Shown in pieces: positions 8,701-11,457 of a stretch of DNA of 11,457 bases (position 1 is its first letter; each line of letters begins with the position of its first letter). The notes under the pieces were generated by a model that saw only the letters and a list, made by a program, of their open reading frames with translations, searched no databases and was not told the DNA's origin. This DNA comes from UBA7236 sp036734545 (GTDB lineage: Bacteria; Bacteroidota; Bacteroidia; Chitinophagales; BACL12), in the NCBI GenBank assembly GCA_036734545.1, contig DAIMYJ010000096.1, positions 1 through 11,457 on the forward strand, read 5' to 3'. Made by a program: the position numbers and the translations under genes.

Positions 8701-9024
8701 ACATTTCTGAAAGAGCCGCTGCCGAATGCGGCGCAGTGGTATCCGGTGTATGCCATCGCCGTTGCCGATATCAATACCGATGGTTTCGCTGACATACTTG
8801 CCGGTGGCAATCAGTACGGCAGCAGACCGGAACTTACGCGAATGGATGCGGGTAGAGTTGCATTATTGCTGAATGAAAACGGCATAAAATTTCGGTATGC
8901 CGACTACCTAAGTGATAACAAGGAGATCCGAGGCATACAAACACTTAAATTAGGTCGCGAATCTTATAACATAATGTTAAAAAAAGGCGGAAACGCGCAG
9001 GTTTGGTTGCTTCTTGGTGAATGA
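5752..9024 (+). CDS. Secreted FG-GAP/VCBS repeat protein with ASPIC/UnbV domain (CRTAC1-like)
   Basis: The protein has 1090 residues. It starts at ATG 5752 (next in-frame ATG 5761) with a signal peptide ending in NTLAAQQ. Seven calcium-loop motifs of the D-x-[DN]-x-D-G-x-x-D type start near residues 69, 121, 178, 249, 301, 383 and 475 (for example GDINNDGLCDLFF and ADLDNDGDLDLVV). The ASPIC/UnbV domain follows at about 507-590, with RGNTFAVGSRVTVRFG and ELMPTRGYQSSVEPVLHFGVG. Seven more motifs follow near 649, 701, 760, 820, 867, 901 and 1006. The one near 820 (INIQGDTKPELV) lacks most calcium ligands, and the fourth in the first set lacks the glycine. This suggests two seven-bladed propellers flanking ASPIC/UnbV. 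The family is exported and binds calcium; its biochemical role is unknown. The gene diverges from susC with a 268-base shared region. Confidence 0.92.
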   Translation: MRTMYHIRLLVWLYILLQVNTLAAQQPLFIPVAAEHTGITFSNTLTETPEMNVLLYQYLYNGGGVAAGDINNDGLCDLFFSGNMVPDKLYLNKGGLRFEDITEQAGITEPIGWSTGVTMADVNADGYLDIYVCRSGQFSTRNRHNLLWINNGDNSFSEQAKAFGLNDSSFSTQAAFFDMDRDGDLDMFLLNHAVTQSQGFNIGDMRTRRDVYAGNKLYRNDNGFFTDISAAAGINGSPMTFGLGISIGDINNDRLPDIFVTNDYQERDFLYLNKGNGTFQDILTTALGHTSNFSMGSDLADINNDGLLDLLVMDMLPEDNYRQKVLKGPTRYDAYQMAADYGYFFQHMHNTLQLNNGDNTFSDIAWSAGVAATDWSWAPLFADFDQDGIQDLYITNGYRRDFTDLDFLKYTYGDEEQKAFAENRKVNTLEMVLRMPEVKVPNYIFRGTTGTAFDKMSDAWGVDIPSFSNGAAYADLDNDGDLDLVVNNINDPAFILKNTANEISAAHYLKVRTIGERGNTFAVGSRVTVRFGDQTLTRELMPTRGYQSSVEPVLHFGVGDAETVDVEITFPSGKMRILTDQRTDTTLVIREADASALLPAKVPQAPAYVDVTEQMLRYTHAEERYDDFKREPLLLQKRSDHGPKLAAGDVNGDGLSDLFITGSKNKKARLYLGSEEGWIPSLGGPWERDSAYEDTDALFFDADGDTDLDLYVVSGSNEYPESSRYYQDRLYINTGTGKFIAAAQALPENLHSKSCVAAGDYDSDGDLDLFVGGSHVAGRYPVSAGSFLLENRNGYFTDVTASLAPVLQKTGNVTDAVWINIQGDTKPELVIAGEWMPVTMLRFHKGRCTIDTIPGSSGWWNCIAAADLDNDGDQDLIAGNRGETHPIKVSAEQPAMIYAYDFDQNGTIDPIVTAYSVDGKAYPIHSRDDLLDQIPALKKKYVYYKDYAPAQLPEMFPELTIEALPHFNATESRSCIFRNDANGTFLKEPLPNAAQWYPVYAIAVADINTDGFADILAGGNQYGSRPELTRMDAGRVALLLNENGIKFRYADYLSDNKEIRGIQTLKLGRESYNIMLKKGGNAQVWLLLGE

Positions 9025-9086
9025 TCTCTTAGGAAATCAGGCATGACTGCATGCAGGCGTCAGTGTATTGCACTTGAAAACAAATG

Positions 9087-9100
9087 ACCGTCGTGACGGT
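9087..9100. repeat. Short inverted repeat (ACCGTC/GACGGT) between convergent genes
   Basis: In the 142-base gap between the ends of the FG-GAP gene and the WG-repeat gene, ACCGTC and GACGGT pair around a 2-base centre. A separate 10-base palindrome, CTGCATGCAG, lies at 9047-9056. Neither has a clean T-run after it, so calling either a terminator would be weak; this gap shows no gene. Confidence 0.3.
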
Positions 9101-9166
9101 AAAGCCTCATACAAAACATACAATTGCCTGACAGATCAAAAGGGCTAACTAGAAGAATAATTGCAT

Positions 9167-11083
9167 TTATTCCTCACATCCGGTACCATGACAATTGTAA
9201 CAGATCTTTGGGTCATATCCCACTGACACACTACCGCTTCCATTACACCGCCAGCAGGGGTTCGATGTGTAATACGTGTAGTCATGCAGATATCCTCCAA
9301 CAACACTTTTGTCATATCCTCCAGTTCCGGTACCGCCACAATCGGGGCAGTAGTCATATAGTGTTGTGGTCCCGTTCGTTCCAAATCCGAAACAAACACT
9401 GCAGATATTACAATTTACACGTGAAACACTTTCCCGCTCTTCCTGCATCTGGGCATTATATAAACGCATGTACTCATCCGTTTTCTGTTGAAAGTAGTCT
9501 GAAGTCAGGTACTGTTTTGTCAACCCGCTATAGTCCAGATTGAACGGGTTCGGATCATTTACGATGCTACTCTCCGATTGCGTGTCCCTCCATTCACCTT
9601 TTGCAGGCCCCAGCACGCGGAACTCTTTCCCTGGTCTATCCTCGCGCATACACAAAAGGGTCTTATTTGATGCGTCATACCGATAATTATTGAATGCGGT
9701 ATTTACAACAGGAAGGTTGTCCTGATTAAAGATGTAGAATTTACCCGCTTTTTGGGCGACATAAACATCAAAAGTGTAATAGTAGGCCGGATAATAGACT
9801 TTGTAATGCTCTACCTGATCAAATCGTGAAAGGTCGCCTATGGTGATCCCCGATGTAGTATATACCGTTCCCAGGTAATTTCCATAACGATCAATTTTAA
9901 AAACGCTATCTACACCATTTTGAATGATCTTTACCTGTGCATATCCCTGTGCATTGAAATCCTTTTCTATCCAATCATATAATGGCGGAATCGCGAATTT
10001 ACCGGTTGCGTCAATGAACCCCCACCTACCTTTATATTTTACACCCAGATATCCTTCACTGAACGAGCGCACTTCCGTGAAAGTGGGCTTCACCACCCAC
10101 ATACCGTCAGTGTCGATCAACCCCCATAAATACTCTGTAGACCCCATGAATTGGCCAACGCTGTCGCGCACCTCCGCAACTCCGTTTTTAAAATCTGCTG
10201 CTACGCTAAACTTGATAGGCAGTATAAACTTTCCCTGTTTATCGATATAACCATATCTGCCTTTACGACGGACCCGCGCAACACCTGAGTGAAAATCGTG
10301 CGCGGCGAAGTTGCTTATAGGAATTACCTCTCTGCCTGAATAGTCGATATAACCACATTTTTCGTCAACCAGTCCGCCCTCAACGCATACATAACATCGG
10401 CCCTCGTAAAACCTTGACATTTCGGTATATTTATATGGCACGATCAAGGTGTCATTCAGGAGGTCAAAGCAACCCCATAAACCATTCTTTTTTACCGGAG
10501 CCATGAATACTGTTGGGTATTTTACAGCTTCATACTCCGTCGGCAAAACCTGCGTTCCGGTGGTGTCGTATAGTCCCCACATGCCGTTGCGCTGAACCTT
10601 CATATATCCCCCTTCGTAATGCCAGAAGTTATCATATTCAATAGGGACGATCACCTTTCCATTGGGTCGGATGAAACCCCATTTGCCCTGTTTGTTGACG
10701 GCTGCTACCGGTCCCCAGAAGGCTTCCGCCTTGTCATAATCAAATGGGATCATCATTTGCATAGCAGCATTGATATATCCCCATTTGTCCCCTTTTTTAA
10801 CAGCGGCTATCGGCCTGTTAAAGGGTTCTGCTCCATCGTAGATCAGGGGTATCAGCACTTGACCGTTATCCTGAATATATCCGGCTTTCCCATTTTTATG
10901 AATGCTGGCCAGACCATTATAAAAATACCCTATGGAATCATACTCCGGTTCTACTGCCCAGGTTTGGGTGGCCAGATCAATAAAACCCCATTTTCCGGTG
11001 AGGTTGTCCTGCTGTTTTTTTAAGGATTGACCCCTGGAAGTTGATGAAAATCCGAACAATAAAACAAGACAAATCACCCGCAT
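9167..11083 (-). CDS. Secreted WG-repeat protein with C-terminal DnaJ-type zinc-binding region
   Basis: From ATG 11083 the protein has 638 residues and begins with a compact signal peptide (MRVICLVLLFGFSSTSRGQ). The frame stays open to ATGs at 11122, 11131 and 11170, so the start is uncertain. Residues about 30-360 hold ten WG repeats with a core like GKWGFID (near 30, 65, 99, 133, 167, 201, 241, 275, 318 and 352), most spaced 34 residues. Residues 360-555 match nothing I recognise. The C-terminus has four CxxCxGxG motifs (Cys pairs 561/564, 579/582, 610/613, 628/631), the set that binds two zinc ions in DnaJ, but there is no J domain. WG repeats are thought to mediate protein contacts; the function here is unknown. 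It is convergent with the FG-GAP gene and divergent from the gene to its right. Hand counts of five 60-base lines give about 46% GC, against about 56% over three lines of the FG-GAP gene. Confidence 0.9.
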   Translation of the reverse strand: MRVICLVLLFGFSSTSRGQSLKKQQDNLTGKWGFIDLATQTWAVEPEYDSIGYFYNGLASIHKNGKAGYIQDNGQVLIPLIYDGAEPFNRPIAAVKKGDKWGYINAAMQMMIPFDYDKAEAFWGPVAAVNKQGKWGFIRPNGKVIVPIEYDNFWHYEGGYMKVQRNGMWGLYDTTGTQVLPTEYEAVKYPTVFMAPVKKNGLWGCFDLLNDTLIVPYKYTEMSRFYEGRCYVCVEGGLVDEKCGYIDYSGREVIPISNFAAHDFHSGVARVRRKGRYGYIDKQGKFILPIKFSVAADFKNGVAEVRDSVGQFMGSTEYLWGLIDTDGMWVVKPTFTEVRSFSEGYLGVKYKGRWGFIDATGKFAIPPLYDWIEKDFNAQGYAQVKIIQNGVDSVFKIDRYGNYLGTVYTTSGITIGDLSRFDQVEHYKVYYPAYYYTFDVYVAQKAGKFYIFNQDNLPVVNTAFNNYRYDASNKTLLCMREDRPGKEFRVLGPAKGEWRDTQSESSIVNDPNPFNLDYSGLTKQYLTSDYFQQKTDEYMRLYNAQMQEERESVSRVNCNICSVCFGFGTNGTTTLYDYCPDCGGTGTGGYDKSVVGGYLHDYTYYTSNPCWRCNGSGSVSVGYDPKICYNCHGTGCEE

Positions 11084-11184
11084 GAAGGCTGCGTATGTAA
11101 ACCAGTTAACTCTTGTAGGCATTCGATTCATTTGATACCGTCGTTCCTGTGTCTGCCCAAAAATATTCATCAACCGCTTTTTGA

Positions 11185-11192
11185 CAAATTAA
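11185..11192 (-). promoter_or_regulatory. Possible -7 element of the WG-repeat gene (TTAATTTG)
   Basis: On the minus strand TTAATTTG matches TAnnTTTG at seven of eight positions in an AT-rich patch (11181-11205). It lies 14 bases before the ATG at 11170 and about 100 before the chosen start at 11083. No convincing -33 box was found. If this is the promoter, it allows either a short leader and the long protein, or a leader of roughly 90 bases and the short one. Confidence 0.25.
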
Positions 11193-11267
11193 TTAAGCAT
11201 AATTCAATCCGATTTCCCCATGCCGGATCATTGCGGACAAGTGACATTTAACGGAAAAAAGGATAAG

Positions 11268-11300
11268 GTTGATACGATTGCCCATAGTGTATTAGCTTTG
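11268..11300 (+). promoter_or_regulatory. Bacteroidota-type promoter of the haloperoxidase-like gene
   Basis: TAGCTTTG at 11293-11300 matches TAnnTTTG exactly. GTTG at 11268-11271 is a one-mismatch -33 box with a 21-base spacer, within the usual range. The transcript would start a few bases downstream, past the ATG at 11301, which supports ATG 11313 as the start and implies a leader under about ten bases. Confidence 0.5.
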
Positions 11301-11312
11301 ATGAGATATCAT

Positions 11313-11457
11313 ATGCGTACACTGTTTTTGGGATGGCTTTTTGCCTGTTTTGGGTTGCAGGCGCAAACACCGGTGGACCGCGCCCTGCAGGATGTGACCG
11401 CAGTGATCGTGCATGATGTGTTCTCGCCGCCGGCAGCTTCGCGTATTTATGCATACA
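11313..11457 (+). CDS. Probable vanadium-dependent haloperoxidase / PAP2-like secreted protein, 5' end only
   Basis: Only 48 codons are in the window. The N-terminus is a signal peptide (MRTLFLGWLFACFGLQAQ), then TPVDRALQDVTAVIVHDVF and SPPAASRIYAY. The H-D-V-F-S-P-P-x-A-S-R-I-Y-A-Y stretch is, from memory, the characteristic start of Bacteroidota exported vanadium-dependent haloperoxidase / PAP2 phosphatase-superfamily proteins, where it precedes the first helices of the all-helical fold. The catalytic residues (Lys, Arg, His set around vanadate or phosphate) lie beyond the edge. The ATG at 11301 is in frame but would lie at or before the likely transcription start. Such genes often accompany FG-GAP/ASPIC genes; here the two are on the same strand but separated by the WG-repeat gene. 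Confidence 0.6.
   Translation, partial: MRTLFLGWLFACFGLQAQTPVDRALQDVTAVIVHDVFSPPAASRIYAY

Noticed and set aside
9025..9166. Possible small RNA or bidirectional terminator between the convergent genes
   Set aside because: Only short inverted repeats without T-runs are present; no promoter element or stable long hairpin supports an RNA gene.
11248..11454. Minus-strand open frame at the right edge
   Set aside because: It is antisense to the signal peptide and SPPAASRIYAY stretch of the haloperoxidase-like gene, which has a good promoter on the plus strand.

Overview
The window looks like a chromosomal segment of a Bacteroidota bacterium of moderate GC. The evidence is a SusC/SusD outer-membrane pair, signal peptides ending in A-Q or G-Q, promoters of the TAnnTTTG type and no clear Shine-Dalgarno sequences. 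I cannot place it below phylum; the order Chitinophagales or Saprospirales is only a guess.

Layout. At the left edge, on the minus strand, is the 5' part of a secreted GH13 alpha-glucanase of the SusA/neopullulanase/cyclomaltodextrinase kind (3-482). A strong intrinsic terminator (653-686) separates it from the susC-susD operon, which is also on the minus strand (susC 2532-5483, susD 709-2520, 11 bases apart). A 268-base divergent control region (5484-5751) follows. It holds a perfect 14-base palindrome with an extra half-site, a direct repeat and a TAnnTTTG promoter element. Rightward from it runs a secreted 1090-residue protein with FG-GAP/VCBS propeller repeats and an ASPIC/UnbV domain (5752-9024). 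Next, on the minus strand and lower in GC, is a secreted WG-repeat protein ending in a DnaJ-type four-motif zinc region (9167-11083). At the right edge the first 48 codons of a probable vanadium-dependent haloperoxidase/PAP2-like protein begin on the plus strand (11313-11457).

How the genes may work together. SusC/SusD form a TonB-dependent import machine in the outer membrane. The GH13 enzyme would cut alpha-glucans or maltodextrins for it. The FG-GAP/ASPIC protein and the haloperoxidase-like protein form a second exported module that, as I recall, often sits beside SusCD pairs in Bacteroidota. The true substrate of this SusCD pair (starch-like glucan or something linked to the second module) cannot be settled from sequence.

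Most unusual points. SusD carries an in-frame insertion of about 67 residues that resembles a glycine/threonine-rich module known from phage and environmental structural proteins. The WG/zinc protein is an odd domain combination and seems to have been inserted between the FG-GAP gene and the haloperoxidase gene. No rRNA, tRNA, CRISPR array, transposase or intact mobile element was seen, and no gene-free stretch exceeds 300 bases.
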